NCBI GenBank assembly: GCA_013399895.1
Contig: VXBA01001838.1
Coordinates: 87,649 to 151,648, forward strand
Direction: 5' to 3'
DNA length: 64,000 bases
Origin: Serilophus lunatus
Lineage: Eukaryota > Chordata > Aves > Passeriformes > Eurylaimidae
Of this stretch, positions 25,646 to 38,660 are shown in pieces (the stretch's first letter is position 1; each line of letters starts with the position of its first letter). The translations under genes were made by a program, and so were the position numbers. The notes below the pieces were generated by a model that worked only from the letters and a program-made list of their open reading frames with translations, had not been told where the DNA came from and did not search any database.

Positions 25646-28600
25646 TTTCTGCTTAAAAATACTTACATGTGGACTAGTGATTAAGGAACTCGTAGAAAGG
25701 AGTTCTGAGACCAAACACTTGCAAACTGAGAGAGTCACTGAACTCTAACAGTTGATGTCCTGGGGGAAGATGCTGGCCACTAGGAGTGATGTGGAAAAGT
25801 CAACACCATGTCTTCTTTAATGTCTGTATTTTGAAAAGAAGTAGTGATGAGCTTTAATAGAGTGGAATAATCCTTTCATAAGAAACATGCCACACCATGG
25901 GAACACTTCAAAGACAAGGCACCTTCACTGCAGACAAAAGTAAGATCCTGAAGTTTTGCAGAGGGCTGAGTCCCAAGATGTGTTTCTCTATCTAGTGTTT
26001 CTCTTGGGTAGTGTTCTGCCCAGCAGGCTGGGGATGTTCAATGGTTCGTCCCTTTCTGTGCAAGAGTCTGGGTGTTTGTCTTAGATGTCTCTTAGAAGCC
26101 CATTTACTTAAAATCTTCACACCATCTAATGTTTAAGCACTGCTTCTTCTTTCTTTCCATTCACCTGCTGTAAAAGACCAACATATTACAAACAGACTGA
26201 AATCATGACATTGCTTGTACACAGACGAGTAATGACTAACATACACAGTAGATTTTATAGTCCTTTCAGTCCTATTAACCTGAGCTGGTAAAGCCTCTTA
26301 AGCAGTTCTAATTGTCATCAAAGATCAGATGGGATCGTACAAACTAAAGGTGATGAAAGTGTTGCACAAAATGTATCTGTAAAAAATTCCATCTTTCATT
26401 CAAATAATTTCCTGGCAATACCCCTGTGAATGGCAGTGAGAATTTTGAGTGAGCAAGAATTGATTGAAGATAGTGAGGATAGGTCTACATCCTGGGCACC
26501 TCTGCTATGTATTGCTGTAAGAAGCAGTGCTGGGAAATATTACACCCTTCATTTATAACAGCTGGCACTTTCTCACCTTGTTTTACATGAAATATTTCTG
26601 CTCTCCTCTCTTTTTGCTGTTGGAACATTGCTGAAAGGGAGAGTTCGCCTCATCTTGGAATGGATATGCTGCTCTTCTAAAAGCAGTTCTTGTGGGCAGT
26701 TTTGCAAGAAAACTGAGGTCTAGTAAAGCCACTGATGCCATTTGCATCTTGTTCAAGCCCCTCCTGGTGGTGTAATTCTGTAATTTTGCAAACATACTCC
26801 TAGGAGCAGCTTCAGCAATACTGCTTCTTCACAGCTACATCCTCTCAGATATCCTTTTGTTTCCCCAGCTTTGGAGTGAGTTAAGGCAGAAGACATGTTT
26901 CTGCTGGCTCTACACTATCCTGGGGAAGGATAAAGCCAGCAAGCTTTGCTTAGGCCCCTGCCTCCAGTCTTGCCCCAGAGGGAATTCCAGAGTTTTCTGG
27001 GGAGGCTTGGAGTGGCAGCAGAGCTGCTGACTGCCCTGTACATCAACACAGATTTACATGAGTAAGTGACATCTTGCATGGCTGCTTCCCTGCTTTAGCT
27101 GGTACAAATACTGTCCCACAACAGATTTGCAAACTCTTCCCATCATATAGGTGAGTTCACAAGACTTTCATGAACCTTACAATTTTTACAAGATACAACA
27201 TTGACTGGTTATGAGTCATTTCTTTGTAGACTTTTCCTTCTATACATGGAAAAATTAATTTAATCTTCGTGAAAAGTTGGCTTAAAATAGGGCATAAGAT
27301 ATGCATAGCTTTTCCTGTGACTTCATTTTATATTTCTGTAGAAGTAAAAAATCAGAAGAATATTTCCTTAAGCAGAAGCTTTAAAAAGATTTAATGTGTT
27401 AGGAAGGGTAAAGATGCTGCAAAACCAGATATGAGTGGATGAAACAACAAGCAAATCTGTTTAAAGAACTCCTTCTCCTCTGCAAAGTTAAGAATGACTG
27501 AATAGTAAATTGTTTTTTAATAAGTTTTGTTTCTCCTGGGATATGGTTAAAGGGTTAATTTAACGCTTGACCCATTAAAACCGTTGAGTGCAGTGAGAAC
27601 CTTGTAAGGCTGATCAGATGATTATTGCTGGAAGATAAGTGGTTGAAAACCGAGCCTCACTAGTTCAGGTAATCAAGGGAAATTGGCATAAAAGAGAAGA
27701 TGCGGCTGAGTAAAGACAGAACAGCTACCTGAGATTCTATTACTTGTCGTCTTTCAAGCATAATAATGAGATTATAGTAACCCTAAACTGGCTGAAAACA
27801 GAAATCTGGCTGTCTGTCAAGTTCATTGTGTTTAGTTTTACAACACTCCAGATCTGGTTCCTCTGAACCTACAATAATTATACCAGGAAGACAGGCTCAA
27901 AGAAACCCTTTTCAACCTTGGACTTTTGTCAGGTTTTGGCTTATGACCAGAGTACCATTGTTTATGTCATGGGAAAAAAAAAAAAGAAAAAAACACCCAA
28001 ACCCCATTGTTAATATTTATTATTATCTTTTCATCATGCAAGTCTTAAAAAAATATTGCCACAAGTCTTTCCTCACTCCAGTTGTCACACTGCCTTATGA
28101 TTTTCTGCATGAACATGTTATAAGACCAGGAGCCCCTTGACTTGTGTGGTTACTTAAGTTAGAGCATTTTGCTGTAATAATTTTTTACACCTTTAATTGA
28201 AACATGCTGTCACATCATGTGGGGTAATGCTCCTACTTTTTAAAAAATAAAACATGTGAGAGACAGAAACATGGAGTCTATTGCATTAACCTCAAAGATA
28301 CATGTGTTTCCAGCCTGGACTAGTCCTACACTCAAGACGTGGAGAGACCAATTTGAGATAGCAGTTGTAAGGTTGCAGTTCAAGAAGGCTTTTGGGCAAG
28401 TTTTGAGTCCAGTTGGCTTCAGCTGCACCAAGTGAACTGATCCTCCTGCTCAGAGGGAGGGTCTACCTTCCTTTCCTTCTATCTTGATTCATGCTTGTAT
28501 AAATGCTTTTCCAGGTTGATGTAAGCATGGACTGCTAGTAGGAAGGGAAGTTGGCATCCATTCCTCACTTCAGACTGTGGAGAAAATAACCATATTAAAA

Positions 28601-30202
28601 GTCCATATTTACTGTAGAAAGAGCTATGTCAGACAAGCATGTCACCAGCCTGTTCCAGGGGGTCACCACTGTTGCTGTTGTGTGGGCAAAGCTGCCTGGG
28701 TTAGCCTGGATGAGCTGGGCAGCTGGCATTAACCTGGCTGCTTCATGCCAAAGTGCTTTACAGAACTGTTACACAGGCAGAGCTGCTGGAGCAGTAACCT
28801 CCTACAATTGTCAGGGATCAGCATCTCAGCAGAGTACCACTGTCACTTAGCATGGCTTTAAGAGAGGACATCTTGCACAGCTTCAAGGATCCATACAAGA
28901 GATGATAATCTCCTGGTCCCCGACACTGGCAGACAAGCTCTTTTGCTCTGTGTATTTTGTGGTCTTTTCAGCTGATCTGATTCAGTTGTCAAAGATCCCT
29001 TTCTCCTGGCCTAAACTGTATCTCCCAGAGGGAGTCAGAGCATAAGAATGTCAGTTTGCAATTCCAAAAGCTCCTTCAGACACAGATCAGGACTTAAGCA
29101 CAAGTATGGACTTAGGAATGTGATTAAATGCTTTGTTCAACAGAGATCCGTGATTGTAGCAAGTACGTTTCGGCAGATATTCACCATTTTTTAAGGGCAG
29201 TGACCACTGCAGGCTTGCTCCTAATTTTTCGCAGGCTATGGGCTTGGGATATTGTTCATGAGCTGCCTTTATTTCCCTTTCCAACTTCCAGATATCCACA
29301 TAGAAAAAGAAATATTCTTTATTGAATAGGGATAGTGACTGTCACTGAGCTGCTTTCCATGTTAGCCATGAAGTAGCAACAACTAATAAATATTTCCCAA
29401 GTATTTTTTAAGACCTTAATAATGTGCTTAGGACCCTAATTTTCAATGCACCTATTTCTTAAATGTGAAGTTTGTATCTCAGTACTTTTCCGGAAAAGAA
29501 ATGGGCCTTTCTCATTGTTATATGGACCTTTCTCATGTGAGCAAAACAGGACAGTCCTATGGCCCTAACCTTAAATTTGAAGAGATTTTCTGACAGTAGT
29601 GCGTTTGATGAAGCACTCAGTTTATTGCAGAACTATCTTCCCTGTTTATTCTGCAAATTAGATTATTTTCCTCATAACTAATAACTAAAGCCCAGAACTA
29701 TCAAGTTTATGTCAAAGCAGAGCTAAATTATTAGCAACCTTTGCAGTCTCAGGCTTGATTCTCATAAGTCAAAGTCTATTCAGTGATGGCTTTGCAGTTA
29801 ATAAATCACTGACTGTGAGAAATGAAAATACACTGTACTATGATATTTGCAATTACTACAGGGTGCCAAACCTTCAGAGACCTCCAAAAGAGCATTTTAT
29901 GCTGCTTCTTAGTATAGTTTAGGGCAGAACTAGCTCAGGAACCTGGAATATTTACGTTAAACAGACTGGGAATTTTGGCAGCAAATCAGATGTTTTTCAC
30001 TTCAAAATGATGGTTCATCAAAATGGAACCATTTCATAGAAGCCTATGTTTTAACCCTGGGAAAGTTTAACCAACCTCAGAGGGCAGGACTTGTCATTGT
30101 GGAGAAAAACAATAGCTTGAGTCCAAGGAATTAACTGAATTAAGCTGAATGACTGCAAACTGCTACCAGTACTGACTTTTTAGCTTACTGCAGATTTTAT
30201 TT
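25646..30202. other. Non-coding stretch, nothing recognised
   Basis: Unique-looking DNA. 26440-27080 is somewhat GC-richer. 27540-27780 keeps CpGs in an AT-rich setting and could be a conserved element. Frames at 27826-28140 and 28626-28850 show no domain. Confidence 0.5.
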
Positions 30203-30222
30203 GGGGGAGGGGAGGGGGAGGG
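30203..30222 (+). other. G-quadruplex-type motif
   Basis: Four runs of three or more G (5, 4, 5 and 3) separated by single A residues, a canonical short-loop quadruplex pattern on the plus strand. A 14-nt A run follows at 30258-30271. No gene is adjacent. Confidence 0.7.
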
Positions 30223-30689
30223 AGAGAAGGAAAAAGTATTCATAAAAGTCCTGTTACAAAAAAAAAAAAAATTATATATGTAAAAGCTAGAGTGTAAAAT
30301 CTTAAGGCTTCCTCTCTTCCTAGGTTGTACTGAGAAAGATCACAGCACAGTTCATGCTGTCCAGAGGGCAAAGAGATGGAGGATTTCAATAGAAGTCTGC
30401 CCAAACATTTCCGTGCTTAGTGCTCTGGTTTTTCTTCCCCAGCCATGTATCTGACCCTATGTCTACTCTCATGGACTCAGAAGTAGCTCACAGAGCTCAT
30501 GCTTCTACCTTTTGCATTGAATATGCCTGGTTAGATGAAATCCATTGATGTCCCCTTGCATGTGGAATATCAGGAAACTCATTCTTCATTCTTCTGTCCT
30601 ATAAGTGCACTAGTTCATACATACCTGACATGGTCCAGTTACTATTTTATCCTGATGTATATTTGGGATCTCATCTTCATGTATTTCTT
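30223..30689. other. Non-coding stretch, nothing recognised
   Basis: Contains the A14 run at 30258-30271, otherwise unremarkable unique DNA without an open frame of note. Confidence 0.5.
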
Positions 30690-32130
30690 TTTTTAAAACA
30701 GAAAAATTACTTACGTGAATAAGTGAAACAGGAATATGAAAAGAAACAGGAATACTCAAAGAACACCACTAATCCCGAAAGCAAAGATTTAAGTGTGCAT
30801 CACTTCAATGCCTCAGTATTATCAACTCTGAAAATAAGAATGTTTGTAATATTTAATCAACCTCTGCAGTGATGTTATAGATAAATATTACGAAGGAACT
30901 ATGAGGAAACTGCAGAGTTAATAGAATTGAATTGAAGTGACTTAATCTGAGGCTTGAAAACTGAAAGAACTTTTATCCTTGTTGAGAAATTGCTGGCTCC
31001 CTTCACCCAAACATATTTATATAGATATTTAACTGATTTTACTAGTGAACAAGCTAATGTATTCTAGAACAATTTATTTTAAAATGTGAACTGTAAAATT
31101 ATGCTACAAAGTTTATTAAACTTTCAGGTGTTACATTTTGACATACTCAGATCTTTCCTTTAACAATGACAGAATGCTACACAAAAATACTGCATTTCGT
31201 CTGGTGTAGGTCTTTATCTTATCTTGACAGATTATTGCTGGTTAAATTGTAGAGCTGACTTAAAGGCAAGACTCTTCAAGAGAGTGAGAAATTAAGGCTT
31301 CACCAAATGGTAATAAAGCTATTAAAAATGCAAACAGAAAACAGCTACACTATACAGGTTAGACAGCTAATCCAAACTAGCAGTTTAAAAAAGCAGAGCA
31401 ATTACACTTTTATTTAAATGCAAGGAATAGGAGCAAGAATAGAATGAGGTGCCTTGTTTAAATGCATTCCTTTGAATATTTATTAGAAATAATACATGTA
31501 GTTAAGCCACTTATCTGATTTCAGTGAATAAGTAAAATGAAAAAGATCAATTTTCATAATTATACTAAAGAAGTCTGTCTCTCATAAAAATCTCATTAAT
31601 AACACCATTATTACTGAAAAAAATATCTCAGTATTATTATTGTTATTCTAATTATCGGCAAAATGCTACTGATAATGTTGTCATAAAATTCCTTTTTAGT
31701 ATCCTATTAAGGAAGATAGACTAAGTAGTGGTTTAAGTTAAATCTAGGTATTAAGTGGCATTTAGAAAAAAAATATTCTTTGTGTATTTGGATAAAATAC
31801 TTATGTGTATAATTACATCAATTTCTCCAAATTAAGCAAACTGGAAGTAAATAGATAATGCTTATGTGCATGTGTATTGTATCTATAGAACTATATAGTC
31901 AGCTCAGAAGTAAATGCCCCAAGGCATGCAAGAAGAGTAACAGAATATTCCACAGGGATAAAAGTAGTTTCTTGGCAAAATTTTAACATTTTCATTTTCA
32001 TTTATTTATTATTATTATCAGACTGACTGTCAATACTCACCATTTTTTTGGGTTCCCATCTGGATTTTTTAAACTGTTGAAGATCTTGGTATCCTCTAGA
32101 TTTAGTATTAGCAAGGGCACATTCTCTTAC
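30690..32130. other. AT-rich block, possible conserved non-coding DNA
   Basis: About 1.4 kb of strongly AT-rich DNA with no repeat signature, no long open frame and many TTAAAT, ATTAAT and TTTAAATGCA-type homeodomain/POU-like words. Such long, repeat-free AT-rich blocks are common among vertebrate conserved elements in gene deserts. This is appearance only. Confidence 0.2.
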
Positions 32131-33583
32131 ACAGAAAGGAAATTTTAGATGCCTACATGCATTTTCCAGCATGATTCAAAACTAGGCCAGTGTGGGAAGG
32201 AGCCACAGAGGAGGGAGCGGGAAGGATTTTTGGAGTTGAAACCTCACAGTTTTTCATCCTTATGGCAGACAAGGACTGGACAGCCAACATGGCTAGAGAG
32301 GAAGAGAATTTGCTCCTGCCATGTAATTTGTCATGGCAGCACTTTGAATAGCAGCATCCATGGAGATGAGAACCTTGGCCAGACAAATAAGACAGGGGGT
32401 TTCCCATACAAAAAGCTGATTAATATATAATAGCTAGAGTAGCCACAATTCAATAACAAACAGGTATGCAGGCTTCCTTGGGAGGTCCAAGGCTGTGCAC
32501 AGCTTTCTGAAGCAGGAGGCATCTGGAAGATGAAAAGTCAGTACAAAGTTGCGCAGTTGCCATGGGAAGGCAGTCTGCTGCCCTGCTGCCCTCTCTGAGC
32601 TTTCACACCATTCAAAAAGAAATATCTGGAAAGATAATGTAGTAAGAAATGTTCAAGTTTATTGAGCAATAGATTTTCATTGATTTAGATGGTTCTGGCA
32701 GTTTCTGGTTCTGCTTTCTTAGCCACAACAACTTTAGTGATGGTGGAAACAAGTTTCTTTGATGATTTGAGAAGAAACCAGCGTCTACGAGGCAACTGAA
32801 AGAGTAGACTGAAGGACACTTTTCTGCCCAGATCTTGATTATTAGTATAGACATGTCCTTACATGCACAAAAGCATGGAGGGCAGTGGTAGGGACAATGG
32901 TTATTTACCATAGCACTGTTTAAGCAATGCCTACAGGCACGATCAAGAAGGATTTAAGGAAAAACTCAAGGCTTTTCCTGAATAGGGTTAGAAACAAGCA
33001 CATCCCAAAGCAGATCACAGACTGATTTTCTCTTGAGATGTATTATTTTTTATTACTTGGTATCATGTTCTGAAAAAAATCCTGACAAGTGAATTTTTTT
33101 TGTATCTATAACTCGACTGCCTTCTCCTGTATTAAAACACTTAGAGAAAATTAACTCATATGACTAGAGTCAGGCAGAAACAACTTCCAGTGTATTACAA
33201 TCACTGGATGAAGTAGAGGTAGCTGTACTTATCCCAATGTGTCACAGGTGGCATTTACCACTATGCATGGGTTTTAAAGCAAACAGAAACAGCTTTTATC
33301 ACACCAGAATGTCATGATCTGCACTTAGGGTTCAATCTTTCCATCGACTATGTGGGCACAAATTGACATGCCTCAGAGAGTAGGATTGAATCCTCCACTT
33401 ATTTTAGAAAGTGTTCTAAAAATAAAATCAATATAGGGAGTTGTAAAAATAACTTTTTTTACTTGCTAGGGAGAACTGCATAAATTATGTCCTTATTTTC
33501 TTTTACTTGAGAATTATGTAAGTCATATGGAAAGCTCAAAATAATTTTATACAACCATTGTGCTTTTGCATCTGCATGTCTCT
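32131..33583. other. Non-coding stretch, nothing recognised
   Basis: Overlapping frames on both strands at 32149-32522 and a minus frame at 32612-32911 have no domain. There is no repeat family I can name. Confidence 0.5.
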
Positions 33584-33697
33584 AGTGATTTCTTTTTTTC
33601 TTCCTTTTCTTCTTTCACCCTTTCTCTCATTCTCTCTCCTCCACTCTCTGTCTCTCTGTGACTCACAGGCATACACACACACACACACACACACACA
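33584..33697. repeat. Polypyrimidine tract and (AC)n microsatellite
   Basis: A roughly 75-bp C/T-only-rich run (33586-33660) is followed by an uninterrupted AC repeat of about 25 bp (33673-33697). Open frames across it on both strands (for example 33558-33776) are artefacts of the repeats. Confidence 0.9.
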
Positions 33698-34814
33698 TGC
33701 TCTCTTCAGTAGCAAGGGCATATGCAGTAGACAACCCCCAGTTTTTCTTCTTGAAAGTGTTCATACTGGCTTCTAGTATGATTTTTCTCAGCTTTTGTGT
33801 ATAACAACCTATCTCTGCAAGACAAATTGATTTTAGTTGATCTCTTGGGTGCACACTTAAGGCAGGTTTCACTTCGTCAATCTCTGCCTCCATCACACTG
33901 TTTGGATTTATCATGGATACTTTATATGCAATGGCTACTTTTAAGGAGGAAGAACACAAACAAAACAATGGTAGGTGTGCATACTCTAATGACAAGGACT
34001 ATCTCCTTTTGCCTAGCACTAGTTCCGCTACTGTAAAAAAGCAGATCGTAATTAAGTAGGGACCCAAAGATTCCTTACATTTTGTCTAATTTCTCTTGTG
34101 CAAAAGCCTTCACTGGATTTGCTTAGTTAAACAGTTGAAACCCACATAACAGCAAAGCATCTGTTCCCAGTCTCTCCAGGATCATGGGGTTCCTGGAGCT
34201 GTGTGTGCAGTTAAACCTGCATTCACAAAACCAGCAACCAAACTCTTGCTAACCTGTGTGTGCTTGCACTCTTGCAGTCTTTAATTATGCGATCACTAGC
34301 CCCTCATCCTCAAATAATATAGATTTTGTCTATACTGTTGGGCACATGGGTGTTTTACAATATTCTTTTCTTCTAACTCAACTTCTTTGATTTACGTGTC
34401 AGAACCTTTGTTGCTGCAGTCAATCTTCTCTCAAATGTTCAAGTTAAGAAGTTGATCAGCCTTGATGTGCTGTATACTTACTAAAAGGAAAACCTTGGGC
34501 TTTTTTGGAGATGGTACTTCAGAAATGTAAGCACGTAAAAACATCTTTTAATGAGTTGAGTGTCTTGTTTGTGACTGTATCTCCTACATAAAGCCTTACC
34601 TGCTTTGTGTTTTTCCTGTGCCCAGTCCTCAGCTATTTTAAGGTTTATATTCATTCAGTGTGAATACACAGTGTGTTAGATCTCTTTTCCTTCTCCATTT
34701 CCTTTTCTTCTGCTCACCTCTCCTCTCTCTCTTCCTTTCCCATATTCATTTTTCATTTGCCTTATTCATAGGAATCTGCACTTGGTTATTGCTGATTTGT
34801 AAGTCAACAGCATC
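33698..34814. other. Non-coding stretch, nothing recognised
   Basis: Unique-looking AT-rich DNA with a pyrimidine-rich patch at 34680-34745. No element or gene was recognised. Confidence 0.5.
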
Positions 34815-35172
34815 TCAAAGACATTGAGGTTCTGGAATGTGTCCAGAGAAGAGCAACAGAGCTGGTGGAGTTCTGTGAGGAGTGGCTGAGAGAACTGGAG
34901 TTGTTTAGCCTGGACAAAAGGAGGCTCAAGGGGGGACATTGTTCCTTCCTACAACTTCCTGAAAGGAGGATGTAGCCACATGAGTGCTGGAATCTTTTCC
35001 CAAAAAACAAATGATAGGATGAGAGGAAATGGCCTCAAGTTGTGACAGTAATGGTTTGTATTGCCTATTAGGAAAAAATTTCTTCACCAAAAGGGTTTTC
35101 AAGCATTGGAATAGGCTGCCCAGTAAAGTGGTAGAGTCACTATCCCTGGAGATACTGAAAAGACAAGTGACT
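34815..35172 (+). mobile_element. CR1 fragment lacking its 3' end
   Basis: Plus-strand CR1: CTGGAATGTGTCCAGAGAAG, then GCTGGTGGAG, a GGAGTTGTTTAGCCTGGACA segment, GATAGGATGAGAGGAAATGG and AGGCTGCCCAGTAAAGTGGT. Unlike the other copies it stops inside the sense tail, at about 35172, without the terminal short repeat, so the 3' end has been lost by deletion. Confidence 0.92.
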
Positions 35173-36990
35173 CAGTAAGTCAGTAAGAATAATTTAAAAA
35201 AACAATTCCCAGAAAAATATACGGAATATATGTGCTATGTTTTCACATTTTAAAGGACACAAACACAGAAATAGTATTTATAGCTGCTCCTCCTGCAGTG
35301 AGCTCCTAAAACATTGTCTTTTGTATAAAAGTGACACAGCTTCTTAAAATGCATTTATATATGCATATTTATATGCATGAAAAATCAAATTGTTCACTTA
35401 GGCATTTTTGAAGACTTGAAACAAAACATCAGTGAAATAATTGCTGAATCCAGGAAATGATTGTGAAGCAATATGTGACACATAATATCTGTCAGTATTA
35501 CTGCAAGTGAATATACTTTGGGCCAGATCACGGCCAGCCACTGAACATTTCAAGGAAGAAAAAGCAGGCATCAGCAGCTAGGTAATATTTTTATTGTTTT
35601 AAATTATCTCTCTGTGCTGTCTGACTGCTGTGTCCCTATTCCTAGGATAGAAGGTCAGGAAAAAGATTTTGTTGTTACTTTGTGTTGTAAATCACTCAAT
35701 GTTAGGCTCAGACCTAAAAAGCTACTCCAGTCAGGGCAAATCAGGGCAGACTCGTGACTGCTCCCGCTTTGCTCCAGGGAGCAAAACTGGCCCTTGGGAA
35801 TATGAACGGAGCACCTTGGATGCAGAAAAACAAGCACTCACTTCAAAACATATCAGGGAATATTTAACGAGTTGCCTGGGGAAAGTGGTAGAGAAAAAAT
35901 GTCCATTAATGCTCTCCAAGTGGTGCTTAGATGCACCTATAATCCTTCCTTCACCAATATTAACATGAATTAACTGCATTAGCTTGTTTCCTTCTATTTC
36001 TAAATGTGATATAACTTTTTAACTCCAAGTCCTATATTTGTTCTGTTGTGTATTTCAGGTTCTCCAAAACGGTTCCTGTAAATTTCAGCATGGCTCCATA
36101 AATAATTTCTCTTGAAGCAAAACTGTTGTTGAAACAACATTATGCATAAAAACATACCCCACCTCTCCAAGATCTCCCCCTTATTTTCTCTCCTGATATT
36201 GGACATGCATTATGATTTTTATTACTATTCGACACTTTAGGGGAAGGATATTTTTATAATTTTGACAATGCATATGGTTATGTTTAAAGTGTGTTTTTGG
36301 TGTCCAAGTATGAAGGCAAATAACCATTATCAGTCACTACTTATTAAATAGAATTGTAGCTAGTAAATGTCCAACTTTAAGCATTTTTTTAGTCTAGATG
36401 TTCAGTTAGTATGGCATTCTCATCTAGAAGATATTTACCTTTATAAAAATTATGAAGAGAAAGGATACATGGGAAGGGAAGAGGGCGACAGAATGATTCA
36501 TAGGAAGAGTCATGGGTCCTGTGGAGCTATTCTTTGTTTCACAACACAATCTGTGCTGTAATCCTATCTGCTCAAAAAACAGTGTAAAAGGCTCTGTTAT
36601 TTCACCCCTCATTTCCATGGTAAGACTGTGTTTTGATCCTCAGCTGCTTAAGAAAGAAGATACAGTAGCCCATAATCTGACCTAATTTGACCCCTTTCTT
36701 TATGAAAAAGCATGTTACTGGAAACATTAACTCTGGCTAATAGTCCTCAGAAGCACTATTCTTTGTCACTGCTGTTACAGGTTTCAACCTGTTTTGGCTG
36801 TGAGATTTACCCTCACTTGATGGTCCACAGCTCTCTTAAAGCCTCCTCTTACCCACCAGTGCAGCTGACCAGCTCACCCAGTGTGTAGATAACTGTGCTG
36901 CACTTGTGGCCCATTGTCTTCGTTGGCTTGGGTCTTCTCAAACCATTAAGATTTCTAAGGGAATGTGATTCTTTTAGATGCATAAACTTC
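35173..36990. other. Non-coding stretch, nothing recognised
   Basis: AT-rich unique DNA. Opposite-strand overlapping frames at 35655-35979 are typical chance pairs. No repeat was recognised. Confidence 0.5.
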
Positions 36991-38660
36991 ACAGAATCAC
37001 AAATTGTTTGGGGTTGTAAGGGTCCTCAGAAAGCTGGTCCAAAACTCCTGCTCAAGCATGGGCACTAGAATCAGTTGCCCGGGATCACATCTGGACAACT
37101 GACATATCTCCAAGAACAGAGACTCCACAACCCCCCGGGGTAACCTGAGCAAGGGCTCAGTCATCCTCACAGGACACTATTTTCTTATATTTAATCGGAG
37201 CCTCCTGTGTTTCAGGTTGTGCCCATTGCCGCTTGTCACTGATCACCACTGGAAAGAGCCTAGCTCTGTCCTCTTTGCGCCTTCCCTTCAGCTATTTATA
37301 TGCACTAATAAGATCCCCCTGAGCCTTCTCTTTTCCAGCCTGGACAGCCTCAGCTCTTTCAGCCTGTCTTCATATGAGATGCGCTCCAGTCCCCTAATAA
37401 TCTTCATGTCCCTTCTTTGGAGTTTCTCCAATACGCCGATGTCTCTCTTGTACTGAGGAGTCCAGAACTGGACACAGCAGTCTGCTTGTGCTGAGGGCAA
37501 TGTCACAAGTGCTTAGGAAAATAATCAACTTCCCTGATACTGTGGAAAGCAATTCTTGCTTTCCAGCATACAACCCCCAGCATGCAACCCCCAGCATGCA
37601 CTGGTATCTGGGATTTTTTCTTCCAGGTACAGAAATTTTCACTTCCCCTTGTTGAACTTCATGAGTTTTTTGGCAGCTCATTTCTCCAGCCTGCCAAGGT
37701 CCCTCCCTCTGGATGGCAGTATGACCCTTGGGTATATCAGCCAGTCTTCTCAGTTTTGTGTGATCTACGAATTGACTGAGGGTGCACTCTGCCCCATCAT
37801 CCAGACCATTAATGAAGATGTTAAACAGGATTGGATCCCTGTGGTACACTCCTAGTTAGAAGCCTCCAACTAGACTTCATGAGATTGACCACCACACTCT
37901 GGGCCCAGTCATTTCAGCCAGGTTTCAATCCACCTCACTGTCTACTCATCCAACTCATAATTCCAAATTATCAAAAGCCTTACTGAAGTCCAGGTTGAAA
38001 ATATCCACTGCCCTCCCCTCATCTACCCTGCCAGTCACTTCAGCACAGAAGGTTATCCTATTGGTCAAATATGACTTCCATTTGATGAAGCCATGCTGAC
38101 TTGTTGATTATTTTCTTCTTCTTTAGGTGCCTGGAAATTATTTCTAGGGTGATTCCATCACCTCCCAAGGGATCAAGGAACCAGTCTGTAGTTCCCTGAG
38201 TCATTCTTGCCCTTCTAGAAGATTGGAGTGATATTTGCATTTTTCCAGCATTTGAGCAGTTCTCCCAATTACCACGATTGATCAAAGGTCATTGAGAGTG
38301 GCCTCAAAATTCACAATGACAGCTGTTGGCTTCCTCAGCACTCATGGCTGTATCCCATCAGGCCTCATGAACTTACATATGCCTGGTTTGTTTAAGTACT
38401 CCAAGACCTGATCATCTTCTACCAAGGGTACATTTTTCTTGTTCCAACCCTCCCCCGATCTCTGAGGTCTGGGATTCTTGAAGGCCACTTTTTCTGGTAA
38501 CGACTGAGGTGAAGAAGACATGCAGTACCTCATGTCCAGCAAAACCAGCTACCCGATCCCCATCAAAAGTGGGCCCACACTTTTTGTTAGCCTTCCTTTT
38601 GTCACCTATATACTTACAGAAGCCCTTCTGTTGCCTTTGCCATCTCTACCACATTCAGTT
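36991..38660 (-). mobile_element. Long CR1 copy, about 1.7 kb, 5'-truncated
   Basis: Minus-strand CR1 from its 3' end (TTCACAGAATCACAAATTGT at about 36991) up to about 38660. It covers the 3' UTR, the C-terminal part of ORF2 (frame 37288-37506: QFWTPQYKRDIGVLEKLQR, then ISYEDRLKELRLSRLEKRR), the reverse-transcriptase part (37394-37849) and the upstream linker between endonuclease and RT (38342-38542). Frames are broken several times. A short duplication of CCCCAGCATGCA lies at 37570-37600. The 5' boundary is gradual. Confidence 0.93.
37394..37849 (-). pseudogene. Decayed CR1 reverse transcriptase fragment
   Basis: The 151-codon minus-strand frame begins with DPILFNIFINGLDDGAE, the motif B region of CR1 reverse transcriptase, followed by TLSQFVDHTKLRRLAD. 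There the catalytic motif C normally reads FADDTKL, so both catalytic aspartates are altered or displaced (VDH). After about 60 codons the match shifts and degrades. The element is dead. In the living family this enzyme copies the element RNA at a nicked chromosomal target. Confidence 0.85.

Noticed and set aside
33558..33995. Frames with His-Thr or Cys-Val repeats
   Set aside because: Produced by the (AC)n microsatellite and the adjacent polypyrimidine tract.
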